Positions 37,001 to 49,500 of a DNA stretch of 64,000 nt are shown in pieces; position 1 is the stretch's first letter, and each line of letters opens with the position of its first letter. The position numbers and the translations under genes are program-made. Below the pieces are notes generated by a model. The model did no database searches, was not told the origin of the DNA, and worked only from the letters and a program-made list of their open reading frames with translations. This DNA comes from Ascidia mentula (Eukaryota; Chordata; Ascidiacea; Phlebobranchia; Ascidiidae), in NCBI GenBank assembly GCA_947561715.1, contig OX387201.1, positions 15,142,001 through 15,206,000 on the forward strand, in the 5' to 3' direction.

Positions 37001-40000
37001 AAATCCTAATGCACAAAATCAAGTGCTATAGATGTTGCAAAGTTGACTTCAATGCTTCTTAAACTACGAAAAAAGTAAATCCGACAATTGTTACCTTTGT
37101 CACAGTTCTTTCCCCCAGTTTGCCCTGGACAGGAACATTGGTAATCGTTTTCAAGTTCGGTACAACTTCCCCCGTTGCATGGGTTCGGGTAGCAGTGAAT
37201 CAAAGCTGATCAAGAATATTATTTATTACCAGCTACAGAAAAAGTTGCAAAAAATTTTTTAGAAACGTTTTCAAAGTATTGCAGGCATTTTAGAAATTTA
37301 CTATATTGCAATTTTGTAGTGCTTACATATACAGTAATCGAAATATTATCATCACAAATTAATTGACCATCCTTACTATACGCAATGTATTAGCTGACTT
37401 ACGAGTTTTGCAGAACTCTCCGACAAACCGTTCAGTACAGTGACAAGTTTGTCCGTCCTCACTATTGGTGCAAAGTGCTCCATTTAAACAAGGGTTGCTT
37501 TCATAATCGTACGAATCTGAACATTAAAAGTTGTCGTTTTAATATTTAAGTGGCAAAATAATCTATCCATTATAAGTTCCAAAAAGACAAAATCAATAAA
37601 CATTCTTACCAAAATAAGCCGTCCATTGCATTTCTACATCATTTTGTCCCCAATTAGTTTCGTGGCTCCTCCGTACCATGGATCGAAATCCCCAAGCAAA
37701 TATTTCGAGGATTTCGACTTCGAAAGTATCGGAGTATCTTGAAGCGCCACTAGCGGTCGCTGTGACCTCATTAGCAACCCCGCTATAGCAACGATCGTAA
37801 CTCACAACCATCTCTTTGCCAGGTTCGGACGAATATCTGTGAGACCCTACCCGTGCAGTACCTTGTATCCATGGCCCCTCTGGAAGAAAATAATATTGGA
37901 AAGGAACCAACCCGCAGTCAGGGGAGACATGGTTACCGCAAAAAAATATGTTCATATTCAAAAGTATTTTGTTTTGGTTTTCAATATAATGAAGCAAAGA
38001 TATGAAGAATAATAAAACTTGTCACAAGTTCTTACGGATATTGCAAGTTTTTCCTTTCCAGCCTTTCGGGCAATTGCATTCATAACCACCCGCCTGTTCA
38101 ATACATTCACCTCTCTGGCATGGGTTAGAAAGACAATGAACAAGTCCTAAAAATAGGCGCGTAAATTTAAGTAAATTATGCTTAACATCTTCAGGCAATA
38201 CATTTAACGAAGTCAACGTAAACGAAAATTTCAATTGGTTGAGAAAAATGATCTGTTTTATACTAAACCGTTAATAAAATGCAAGCAGTGTTTGAAATTT
38301 CATGACGTATTAATTCGAACTCACGTATTTCACAAAATCTTCCTGTGTACTCCGGTGAACAATCGCAAATACGTCCTTCCATGCTGTTGCGACAAGTTGC
38401 ACCATTTTGACAAGACAACTCCAAACTCGACTTTAAGTCTGTGGCATGAAGGTTTTTCGCTTAGCTTCACGATATTCTAACACCAGTCCAAACAAATATA
38501 ATTGAAATTCTAAACAACATTTCTTACCAAAGACAGCTGTCCAGGATAGCTGAACCCGACTTTGACCCCAACCTTCTCTAGGTCTGTCGGTTCTTCGCAC
38601 CACGGCGGTAAAACCCCAAGGTTGGTTGTCGGTGACGGTGGCGCTGAAAGTATCGCTGTATAGGCTCTCACCGGCCGCTGAAACTTCCACCCTGCTGATA
38701 TTTTTGTCCTGACATTCATCGTAAACAACTTTGATGATTTTTGAATAGGGTTCTACTCTTTCCTGACTCCCCACTCGCACAGATCCACTCATGCTTATGA
38801 CTGTAAAATGATTTAGTACGTATCTTAAATGACGACTGATACACATTGGGAAAACTATTGAGCCAAATCGCCTCTATGCTAACAAAGCAGAATTCATTTT
38901 TAATTCAATAAGGAGATTGTGTAAAAAGCGCTCCATAAAATATTTCATTATGTTTATCTGCTATTTCATGAGCCAATGTACAATTCATTGCACAACCCAT
39001 GTGAAACTCTTATCTGGTTTCTTGCTTACCTGTCTCGCAATGCTTGCCCGTCCTATTATTTGGACATGAGCAGTTGTATCCGTTTACATATTCCGTACAA
39101 ACGCCAGTGTTACAGGGATTGGGAAAACAGTAAACCATCGCTGAAAAATAAATTTTTGTGTTAACCGCAACATGCCATTGTGAGATTGTTTGAAAGCCTA
39201 TTTTTTTCCAACCTGGAGTGTAAGTTTGTTTAGTATTTTCCTATTTAAGGCCTAGAGCTCCAATTGGAAACAATTTGTGAAATTGCTCACCAAGTTCGCA
39301 AAACTCTCCTTTGTAGCCTGGATCACAGTGACAAACTCTTCCAGATTCGGCATTGTTTGTACAACTTGAAGAATGTAAACACGGGCTTTGTTTAAATGCC
39401 TGCGTTTCTAAACATAAACCTCTATGTTTGTTAAAGTTACAATACAGTGGTATTTCATGTACATGATTCAGATTTACAAGGGAAATAAACTTTTAAAACG
39501 TTCAAATTTACGTGGGTAATATGTAACTTACCAAAAAGTATCGTGTATTTGAGATAAAGGGTCTGCCCCCATCCTTCACGACTATCAGTTCTCTGAATGA
39601 GTCCACGAAATCCCCAAGGGTATATTCCGAGCGTGGTGTAGTTGAATGTATCGAGATATAAACCTGATTTTACCACTGTGGCATTGACTGATAAAGCAAG
39701 ACCACTCAGGCAGGTACCATAGACAATTTCAACCGTTTTTCCGTATGTGGGCGGTCTTGCTCTTCGCAGGCTTCCGACATAATAACGTGAACGCATTCCG
39801 GGTTCTGAAAAAAGACCAAAGCGGCAGGTTGAGTCAGACAAGCGACCATGGTTAATAAACTAAGCAGGGCACATGAATACGTGCACACAGTTGTACATCT
39901 GTACAGTTTGTTTATGTCGTGTACAATCGGTCTGCTTTCCATCAAAATTAATGTACTGCAGACTTCACTGCTGGTAGGCGTTATTCTCTTAGCGCTGGAG

Positions 40001-42581
40001 TAGTAAGCTAGTCTTGTTTGTATTCATAACGTATTCTTTGTTCTTTTTGCCATACAGTCAAACAGATTATGTGTGGTTTTGTTTGGTAGCGAGATTTTTG
40101 ATCAAATATGCTGTTGATTGGTGTGTTATGTCTATAAAACAACATTACCAAGTTCACATCTATCTCCATCCCATCTTTCTGGACAAATGCATCGGAAGAA
40201 GTCATTTTCAGGAATGCAAGTTCCTCCGTGCATGCATGGCGATGACGCACAATGTGTAACGTCTTTAAATACAAAAAAAATGACATAAAACGAACAATTA
40301 TCAACGATCCTTACATAAAAATGTGCCAAACAAAAAACAAAACCAACCCGACATTTCATGGCAATAATTAGTTCTACAAATTTTTGTTGGTGTATATATT
40401 TGTTGTAGTTCGTAGTTTAATCGAGAATTTACTGAGTATGCATTTGGCGCCCACACAGTTCTCTGTATTGGAATAAACACATGAGAAACAAAAAAATGCT
40501 TACGTGTTTCGCAGTATCTTCCTGTCGTTCGAACTGGACAAACACAGATTGATCCGTTGGCAGTGTTTTCACAAGTTCCACCGTTTTGGCAAAGACTGCC
40601 TGGTGGGTTGAGAGTGTCTGCGTACATAACATGTTTATCATGCGGTAAGTCACACGCATGATATATAACAGAAATATTGAACGCAGAGTTATGCATTACA
40701 ATCCAACGCACTGACTTTCACCGTTGATTGTCAAAGCTATGTCACATATTAGGTAAACTACAAATTTTGGATTGTATTGTACACATATCGTCTTACCGTA
40801 TACTGCAATCCATTCAACTATCGCAGTTTCAAAACCAGGATTTGTTCCCAGATCATTCAATCTCCAAAATTTGGCTCTAAATCCCCAGCTGAAAACTTCC
40901 AACGCCTTTCCACCGACGTCACGTGACACATTTGATTTGACAGCGAGTCGAACTTCGGATGGCGAAACACTTTTGCACTCCGTGTACAGAATAGTTTTCG
41001 TCATGCTGTTTGTGCCCTCTTCGAATGCAACACTTAACACACCGTCGTAATACGCTGCAGGAAACAATACAAAGAATTAAGTGTTTCCTTTTATATGAAA
41101 TGAAAACATTTTGACACTGATTAGAGTAAGTTCTGTTGTTTTTTTGCTTAATTTCAAGCCATGAGCAACTGAGAATAACACTTGCCATTGTCGCACTTCT
41201 TCCCCGTTCTTCCAGGCCGACATGTACACTTGAAATCATCTGTAAGTTCTGTGCATTCGTCGTAATTGCAGGGGTTCGGGTAACAATATACATAACCTGA
41301 AATGCTTTGTAGGTTAACCAGCAGACCATAGGTAATCTATACAATACAATGCTTTGTGTGGGTGGGTGGGTGGGTGGGTGTTTTTACGGAAAGAAAAATT
41401 TCGTTTTTCTTTAAACGACACCTTGCTGATCCTGTTTTAAAGCTATTAGTTTGTGTGTATGTTATTACGTGAAGAACAGGTCAGAATCTTCGTTCTTGGG
41501 TTAATGCAGACATTATGCACTATTGCGACTTGCCGAATTTACTCGAATGCAAACGAGTTGCAAAGAAACTCCCCGAGCTCTTTGATGACTTCCTATTACA
41601 ACAACTTCACCGTACTGTGTTGGCAGTATTTCCCGTAGTTCTCTGGATTGCATGAGCAAGTCCTTCCATTCTCGCTGTTGTCGCATCTGGCTTCATTTTG
41701 ACACGGATTATTATAGAATTCGGGAGTTTCTGTTGAAGAATGTGGTCGTTACATTTCTAGAATGTAATAACTTTGCACTGATGAAAAAGATCAAAATTTC
41801 CGATGAAAAAACAATAAACAACACCGGATCGGTGAACCAAGCCACCCTGGTAGGCTGTCGATCGATACCGTATCTGTATAGCTGAGTAAAACTTTTAAGT
41901 CAATGTCTCAGACGGCTCTTTTAAAGATGTTTTTATTTTTTTAAATTTCCGATTACAATATTATTGGACAAGTACATGCAATGACTTTTACCTCCGACAT
42001 ACTTCTGCTGAAACGAATTTGATACCAAGTTGTTTTATGAGCATTACAGGCAAAGACGCTATGCAATATTTTACCGTAGAAAGCTTTCCAGTTCATATTT
42101 ACTCCTCTTTGTCCCCAATCATTTCTCTGTGCATCCGTCCGCTGAATAACAGCACGGAATCCCCACGGTTGTATCTCAATTATTGCTGCAATAAAAGTGT
42201 CCGGCCATCTTGATTTTCCGGTAACAACAGCAGTTATGTTTTTTGCTTCGCCAGTGTAGCATCGGTTGTACACAACAGTAATATTCTTGACGTCGCCACG
42301 CCGATTACTGCCAACGTTTGTCCTGCCGCTGTGATAATTCACGCCTAAAAATGCATTGAACAAGTGTAAATATTAAACTGCTCTTTTTTTGAATTACAGT
42401 GTGTCGTTGTCAAAATATTTAATGATTAATGTGAAATGGTCGCAGCCAATCGAGGTAACAATTTGGTACGAATAACTGAAAATATCGACTAATCACTTTG
42501 ATTCTTACAAAACTTACCATTTTGAGTTACAGCCACTTGCAAAAATGCAGAAGCAATAATCAGAACTCCAATCATTGCCAT
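34009..42581 (-). CDS. Secreted modular W/EGF protein, gene B (24 exons, ~1307 aa)
   Basis: Exons: 42581-42518, 42344-42075, 41729-41616, 41296-41186, 41054-40797, 40617-40504, 40262-40149, 39804-39532, 39407-39291, 39140-39030, 38800-38528, 38438-38325, 38146-38036, 37879-37610, 37516-37403, 37205-37095, 36854-36597, 36545-36432, 36368-36255, 36011-35736, 35484-35371, 35206-35093, 34729-34457, 34130-34009. Every exon has the same length as in gene A. Both GC donors (after exons 4 and 22) and all W/EGF cysteines are kept, so it looks functional. Amino-acid changes cluster in W exons 11, 14 and 23. Exons 16-20 and their introns are nearly identical to gene A. The second intron carries a 139-bp insertion. 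Upstream lies a piggyBac element and then a half copy of the same gene reading towards it. Confidence 0.86.
41358..41380. repeat. Microsatellite (GGGT)n
   Basis: About five GGGT units in intron 3 of gene B, where gene A has a short GT run. A typical slippage expansion. Confidence 0.7.
41795..41953. mobile_element. Short insertion with 10-bp target duplication in intron 2 of gene B
   Basis: The 139 bp at 41805-41943 are absent from copies A and C. They are flanked by two copies of AATTTCCGAT (41795-41804 and 41944-41953), which occurs once at the empty site near 13529. One end is A-rich (GAAAAAACAATAAACAAC), the other T-rich. Size and target duplication suit a SINE or other short non-autonomous element. 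No definite tRNA-like promoter boxes were identified. Confidence 0.6.
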
Positions 42582-42645
42582 AATCTGATTTGTTTCGGCT
42601 ACGTTTCGTGTTCGGCACTGTGAGTTGTCTCGCCCATTGGCAATG

Positions 42646-42652
42646 TTTTATA
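42646..42652 (-). promoter_or_regulatory. TATA box of W/EGF gene B
   Basis: TATAAAA on the minus strand 65 bp upstream of the ATG at 42581. Confidence 0.6.
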
Positions 42653-43291
42653 CTTTGCTTGTCCGTTACGCACGAATGGTGCAAGACTGCATTTTTTTCA
42701 TTATTTGAAAACTTCTTTTCCCTCACGTATCTTGCGCAACGCCGAAATGCGTGGGCTGCTGGTCTCATTACAACAGATCGTGCAATGGTAAGTTCAAACA
42801 AAGTTCGCCCGACTTTGTGTATTGATTTCTTATTTCATTTGATTTCCAATATCATTTGCTATTTATATACAATGGTGTTTATCGGAATAATTCAGTTCAA
42901 TTTGCAACACCAATTACTTTTCGACACTACAGCAGCTTCACATATCTGATAATATATTTTTTATACCTGTAACGCTTGTTTGTTTTGTTTCGATTGTTTT
43001 TGTTTCAAACAATTTCCTAATCCAAGCAGAACTGTTAACGTGGTGCCAAACATTCAGCGCACGCATTTCACAGACATGCTGTCATGATGCCCTGAGGCTG
43101 TATCGAGCTTGTACATTTACCGACTGCGTGGGTGTCTATTGCTAATGTTGAGCACACACGTTTTGTAATAACGTACTTCAGAAGTTCGGCGAAATCTGGA
43201 TTTTTTAAATTTCAACAACAAACAGAAACCCAGGAACACAACTCACGGGTTTTCTCATAATTCTGAGTATAAAGGGAATCAAACATGACTA

Positions 43292-43295
43292 TTAA
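43292..43295. repeat. TTAA target-site duplication, left
   Basis: TTAA directly before the terminal repeat CCCTTTAAGTACGGAG. Its partner is 46335-46338. Confidence 0.9.
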
Positions 43296-46200
43296 CCCTT
43301 TAAGTACGGAGCCGAGATTTGCGATTTTGCCAATAAACGAGTGTAAGTTTTTAAACGACCATATCTCCACAACGGCAGGTGCTAGACACAAAATCAAAAC
43401 ACCAAAAATGCAGTATTTGTTCTCATTTTTGCATACATGCAAAAAGTAAATTGTTATTTTCAGCTTGCTTTCTATAAAATTTGAAAATACGCAATATTTG
43501 TCTGAAATTTTAGGTCAAAATAATAAAATGCCATATTTTTGTCCACAAACTGCCTTGAAAACAACGTTGTTCTCATTGGATGTAAGAACAAGGCCTAAAC
43601 TTTAATTCCAGCTGTTTTATAGGGATACTTTACATTGAAATTTTTCGAGTTTTGTTACGTTTTAGAAAGTGTTAAATTTTTTTTACTTCAAAATTTCGGT
43701 GCATAGATACCCTTTTCAAGGGAAGTTAGTTGTTCATTATATGTTCTTTTGGCGTTTGGTTATTTATTGTGCAATAACTTTTCCAGTTATTTAGCAACAA
43801 TTTTTGAGAAAAATATATATAGGCCTACTAATACAATGGCAAAAAGGTTTTACACTGCCGATGAAGTGGAGGAAATAATTCACCAAGCTGATGAATTATC
43901 AGGCAGTGAATTTGATGAAAGTGAAAGTGAAGATGAACTAGATCTCATAGACACTCCGGTAAATAAGCAAGCAATGTTTTTTTTTGAACAATTTAGCAAT
44001 AAATATGAGCAAAATCTCCTAGATAATTAGATAAATAAGTAAGCATTGAGTAAAGTGTAGTTTAGTTACAGGTTGACTTGGAGGCAAGTTTGTGTGCACA
44101 GCAAGAGAAGGTGAGGTGTGAAGAAGAAAGAGAGTCAGATAGATGTATTGCTGGCAACAGAAAAGCTTTCTTGCAGTCAGCAACCAAAAGAGCCAAAAAA
44201 AGACAGATTAGGCAACAGGGTACCGACAGAAGCCGCTCTCCAGGCCAGTCTAGAAACTCCCCAGTGGATGAGTTTTTTTGGGAGCTGTATCCAATACAGG
44301 CATCTGTGTCTGCCTCTGATTATGTAGATGATTGGTTATGTAGGTTCAGTGGTTCACCTCTCGGGTTTGCAAGACACGACATGAATAATGCCACACCAAT
44401 GGATTTTTTTAGTCTGTTTCTAAGTGAAGAATTCTGGATGTTGCTTGTAAACCAAACCAATCTATATGCTGAAAATTGCTTGAAAATCAACACTCAGTCT
44501 GTACAATGGAAACCTGTGGAAATAGTGGAAATGAAAATATTTATTGGATTGAGGCTTTTGATGGGTTTGGTAACTAAACCAAAAATTTCAGACTACTGGT
44601 GCACTGCAGGCCCAACAAAAACTCCAGAGTTTACAAATTACATGAAAAGAGATAGATTTCAAAAAATCAGTTCATTTCTGCACTTTGTTGACAACAAACA
44701 TATAAAGAAGCGTGACGAACCAGGCTATGACAGACTTTTTAAAATTCGGCCAATTATTTCCATGTTTATTCCAAAGTTTGCGGAGCTATATTATCCCCAG
44801 AAGGAACTTTCTCTAGACGAGATGACCATACCTTTCAAAGGAAGAAGTTTTTTAAAGCAATATAATCCAAAAAAACCTAGTAAATGGGGTTATAAAGCAT
44901 TTGTTGTTGCCGAAGCATCCTCTGGATATTGCCTAAATTGGAAAATGTATTGTGGCAAAGAAGTACATGATGAAGCCAGTGGTAAAATTTCGAAAACTCA
45001 GCTGGTTGTTTTAAATCTTTTGCATGGATTTCAGAATAAAGGTCATGTTGTTTATATGGACAGCTATTACTCCTCTCCACATCTTGCGAAAGAACTGAGT
45101 AAATGTGGAATAGGTGTGTGTGGCACAGTCAATTATAATAGGAAAGGAATGCCATCAAGTTTGAAGCCATCCCAATTGCCCCTAAGAAAAGGTGATGATC
45201 CAGTTTTTGCCAAGTGTGGCAACCTTTTGACTTGTGCTTGGCAAGATGTCAAGCGTGTAACAATGCTTTCCACAGTTCATCACAGTGGATGCACTCCCAA
45301 AGAAATTAGAGACAAAAAATCGCCAACAGGTTTTCGCCAAATCAAGAAGCCATTTGCTGTGGACCAATACAACATGTTTATGGGTGGAGTGGACCTGTTG
45401 GACCAAAAATCAAAAGTTTATTTGTTTCCTCATCGAGCAAGGAAGTGGTATCGCAGAATTTTTGACATGTTATTGTCCATAGCAATCGTCAACAGTCATA
45501 TTTTGTATCAAACTGCACACAAAACCAAGATGGCACGACAGGCTTTTATACAAAAGATAGTTGTTTCGCTCCTGGGGTATAAAGAAATAGTGCATTCTAC
45601 AGTTTCTCGTGGTCACTATCCAGAAAAGTCATGCAGACGAGATTGCTATCACTGTTCGGATCGGAGAATTGGTCAACGCAAGTTGACCATGTACAAATGC
45701 TCTGGATGCCAAAAGCATTTATGCATTGATTGTTTTAAATTGTATCATGAAAGTTTGGGAATGTAAGAATTTGTATTTTGTGTTGTGTGAACTTTTTGTA
45801 ATTTTCTCGTTGTTGTTGCACACAGCTAAGGTGCTTATAGTGCATGTTTTGCTGAAAGCTATTTGCAATAATTCCACTTTACATGTGTCAAATTATTTCA
45901 TTTCATGAAAATAACTTTCTGGCAAAAAATATGTCAAAAAAGAAAAAATTAATCGACTTTTTTGTTGTTGTGATTATGACATCATCATGACGTCACAACT
46001 GAGGAAACATTTTTGGTTCAATTGAAAGCTTGGATCATCAGGTCCATTTTCACAATAGATCACCAGACGCTAAAAGCATTCGTTTAGGTAGTACGTGGAA
46101 GAAGTTAAAAAAATTGTTTGTTGCAAAAAAAAAAAAAAAAAATTTCGGAAACACTGAAATACTCAAAAAAGTCAAATACAAACATATGCTTAATTTTAGA

Positions 46201-46334
46201 TAAATATAATGTTTGGTCTTTTATGCTTTTAATGAGCTATTTGCTAACAAATTAGGACAAGTAACCAGCGTTTGACAATCCCAGAAAAAATATGTCATTT
46301 TGGGCACATATATGTGCCCTCCGTACTTAAAGGG
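43296..46334 (+). mobile_element. Intact piggyBac-family DNA transposon (3039 bp)
   Basis: Perfect 16-bp terminal inverted repeats (CCCTTTAAGTACGGAG at 43296-43311 and its complement at 46319-46334) are bounded by TTAA on both sides. The single gene inside has the catalytic residues of a piggyBac transposase. The element sits in the left arm of the foldback repeat. The undisturbed arm with a single TTAA is present at 51793-51796, so the empty site can be read directly in this window. This points to a recent, probably active insertion. Confidence 0.95.
43836..45766 (+). CDS. PiggyBac transposase (PGBD4-like), two exons, ~605 aa
   Basis: Exon 1 is 43836-43958 (MAKRFYTADEVEEI, acidic). A 113-bp intron (GTAAATA ... 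TTACAG) follows, then exon 2 at 44072-45766 in phase 0. Without splicing the first frame stops at 44030. The DDE/D core shows LSLDEMTIPF (first Asp), YMDSYYSSP (second Asp) and NMFMGGVDLLDQ (third Asp). The C-terminal cysteine-rich domain is CRRDCYHC...CSGCQKHLC.DC, the DNA-binding/zinc module of the family. The length fits an intact enzyme, which cuts and pastes at TTAA in the nucleus. No stops or frameshifts in the spliced frame. Confidence 0.9.
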
Positions 46335-46338
46335 TTAA
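46335..46338. repeat. TTAA target-site duplication, right
   Basis: TTAA directly after the right terminal repeat. It continues into CACTGTCATG, the same sequence that follows TTAA at the empty site in copy C. Confidence 0.9.
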
Positions 46339-46450
46339 CACTGTCATGTTTGAAAGAAGACGTTTCGGCACTTATGCCATCACAAAATTATGCTACACCA
46401 ATCGCGTCATTCAAACTGATGATTGCATAAGTTTTTGCCGAAACGTCTTC
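46339..46450. mobile_element. Foldback repeat interrupted by piggyBac and cut at a duplication junction
   Basis: The inner part of the foldback seen whole at 51766-51959. It contains a hammerhead-like core on the plus strand, CTGATGA ... GAAACGTC (46416-46447). Its right arm ends abruptly at 46450, where copy C begins (intron 13 sequence, equivalent to 9536), with 2-bp microhomology (TC). Confidence 0.7.
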
Positions 46451-46559
46451 AGGAGAGACATGGTTACCGCAAAAAATTATGTTCATATTCAAAAATATTT
46501 CGTTATGTGGATTTAAATAAAAGATATGAAGAATAACAAAACTTGTCACAAGTTCTTAC

Positions 46560-49500
46560 GGATATCGCAAGTTTTTCCTTTCCAGCCTTTCGGGCAATTG
46601 CATTCATAACCACCCGCCTGTTCAATACATTCACCTCTCTGGCATGGATTGGAAAGACAATGAACAAGTTCTAAAAATAGGATCGTAAATTCAAGTAACT
46701 TATGCGTAACATATTTAGTGCATTTAACGAAGTCAACGTAAACGAAAATTTACGTAGGTTGAGAAAAATGATCTGTATTAACCGTTAATAAAATGCAAGC
46801 AGTGTTTGAAATTTCATGGCGTATTAATTCGAACTCACGTATTTCACAAAATCTTCCTGCGTACTCCGGTGAACAATCGCAAATACGTCCTTCCATGCTG
46901 TTGCGACAAGTTGCACCATTTTGGCAAGACAACCACAAACTCGACTTTAAGTCTGTGGCATGAAAGTATTTCGCTTAGCTTCACGATATTCTAACACCAG
47001 TCCAAACAAATATAATTGAAATTCTAAACAACATTTCTTACCAAAGACAGCTGTCCAGGATAGCTGAACCCGACTTTGACCCCAACCTTCTCTAGGTCTG
47101 TCGGTTCTTCGCACCACAGCGGTAAAACCCCAAGGTTGGTTATCGGTGACGGTGGCGTTGAAAGTATCGCTGTATCGGCTTTCACCGGCCGCTGAAACGT
47201 CAACCCTGCTGATATTTTTGTCCTGGCATTCATCGTAAACAACTTTGATGATTTTTGAATAGGGTTCCACTCTTTCCTGACTCCCCACTCGCACCGATCC
47301 ACTCATGCTTATGACTGTAAAATGATTTAGTACGTATCTGAAATGACGACTGATACACATTGGGAAAACTATTGAGCCAAATCGCCTCTATGCTAACAAA
47401 GCAGATATACTTTTTAATTGAATAAGGAGATTGTGTAAAAAGCGCTCCATAAAATATTTCGTTATGTTTATCTGCTATTTCATGAGCCAATGTACAATTC
47501 ATTGCACAACCCATGTGAAACTCTTATCTGGTTTCTTGCTTACCTGTCTCGCAATGCTTGCCCGTCCTATTATTTGGACATGAGCAGTTGTATCCGTTTA
47601 CATATTCCGTACAAAGGCCAGTGTTACAGGGATTGGGAAAACAGTAAACCATCGCTGAAAAATAAATTTTTGTGTTAACCGCAACATGCCATTGTGAGAT
47701 TGTTTGAAAGCCTATTTTTTCCAACCTGGAGTGTAAGTTTGTTTAGTATTTTCCCAAAAAAAGGCCTAGAGCTACAATTGGAAACAATTTGTGAAATTGC
47801 TCACCAAGTTCGCAAAACTCTCCTTTGTAGCCTGGATCACAGTGACAAACTCTTCCAGATTCAGCATTGTTTGTACAACTTGAAGAATGTAAACACGGGC
47901 TTTGTTTAAATGCCTGCGTTTCTAAACATAAACCTCTATGTTTGTTAAAGTAACGATACAGTGGTATTTCATGTACATGATTCAGATTTACAAGGGAAAT
48001 AAACTTTTAAAACGTTCAAATTTACTTGGGTAATATGTAACTTACCAAAAATTATCGTGTATTTGAGATAAAGGGTCTGCCCCCATCCTTCACGACTATC
48101 AGTTCTCTGAATGAGTCCACGAAATCCCCAAGGGTATATTCCGAGCGTGGTGTAGTTGAATGTATCGAGATATAAACCTGATTTTACCACTGTGGCATTG
48201 ACTGATAAAGCAAGACCACTCAGACAGGTACCATAGACAATTTCAACCGTTTTTCCGTATGTGGGCGGTCTTGCTCTTCGCAGGCTTCCAACATAATAAC
48301 GTGAACGTAGCCCTGGTTCTGAAGAAAGACAACAGCAGGTTGAGTCAGACAAGCGACCATGGTTAATAAACTAAGCAGGGCACATAAATACGTGCATACA
48401 ATAGTACATTTGTACAGTTTGTTTAGGGCGTGTGCAACCGATCTGCTTTCCATCAAAATGAATGTACTGCAGACTTCACTGTTGGTGGGCATTATTCTCA
48501 TAGTGACTGAGTAGTAAGCTAGTCTTGTTTTTATTCATAACGTATTCTTTGTTCTTTTTGCCATACAGTCAAACAGATTATGTATGGTTTTGTTTGGTAG
48601 GGAGATTTTTGGTCAAACATGCTGTTGATTGGTGTGCTATGTCTATAAAACAACATTACCAAGTTCGCATCTATCTCCATCCCATCTTTCTGGACAAATG
48701 CATCGGAAGAAGTCATTTTCAGGAATACAAGTTCCTCCGTGCATGCATGGCGATGACGCACAATGTGTAACGTCTTTAAATACAGAAAATGACATAAAAC
48801 GAACAATTATCAACGATCCTTACATAAAAATGTCAAAGTGCCACACAAAAACAAAACCAACCCGACATTACATGGCAATAATAAGTTCCACAAATTTTTG
48901 TTGGTGTTTATATTTTTTACAGTTCGTAGTTTAATCGAGGATTTACTGAGTATGCATTTGGCGCCCACACACTTCTCTGTATTGGAATAAACACATGAGA
49001 AATAAAAAATTGCTTACGTGTTTCGCAGTAGCTTCCTGTCGTTCGAACGGGACAAACACAGATTGATCCGTTTGCAGTGTTTTCACAAGTTCCGCCGTTT
49101 TGGCAAAGACTGCCTGGTGGGTTGAGAGTGTCTGCGTACGTAACATGTTTATCATGCGGTAAGTCGCAGACATAATATATAACAGAAATATTAAACGCTG
49201 CAGTTTGTGTCACAACCCAACACACTGCCTTTTGTACGTACGTACAGCGAACCGTCAGAAAATACAATCTTTTTGGAACAAAAGGTGTACGTTTGTTATT
49301 TTTCACCAGAAGAACGTCAGATTGGTAATTCATTATGATACCTGGTGGTCACAACCCATTTACAGTTTTCAAACTGCCATTTGCCGTTTATTGTCAAAGC
49401 TATGTCACATATTAGGTAAACTAGAAATTTTGGAATGTATTGTACTCATTTCGTCTTATACCGTATACTGCAATCCATTCAACTATCGCAGTTTCAAAAC

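Noticed and set aside
44877..45406. Minus-strand ORFs inside the piggyBac element
   Set aside because: Antisense to the transposase exon with its catalytic motifs.
46123..46141. Poly-A run that could mark a retrotransposon tail
   Set aside because: It lies inside the piggyBac element between the gene and the right terminal repeat; no target duplication around it.
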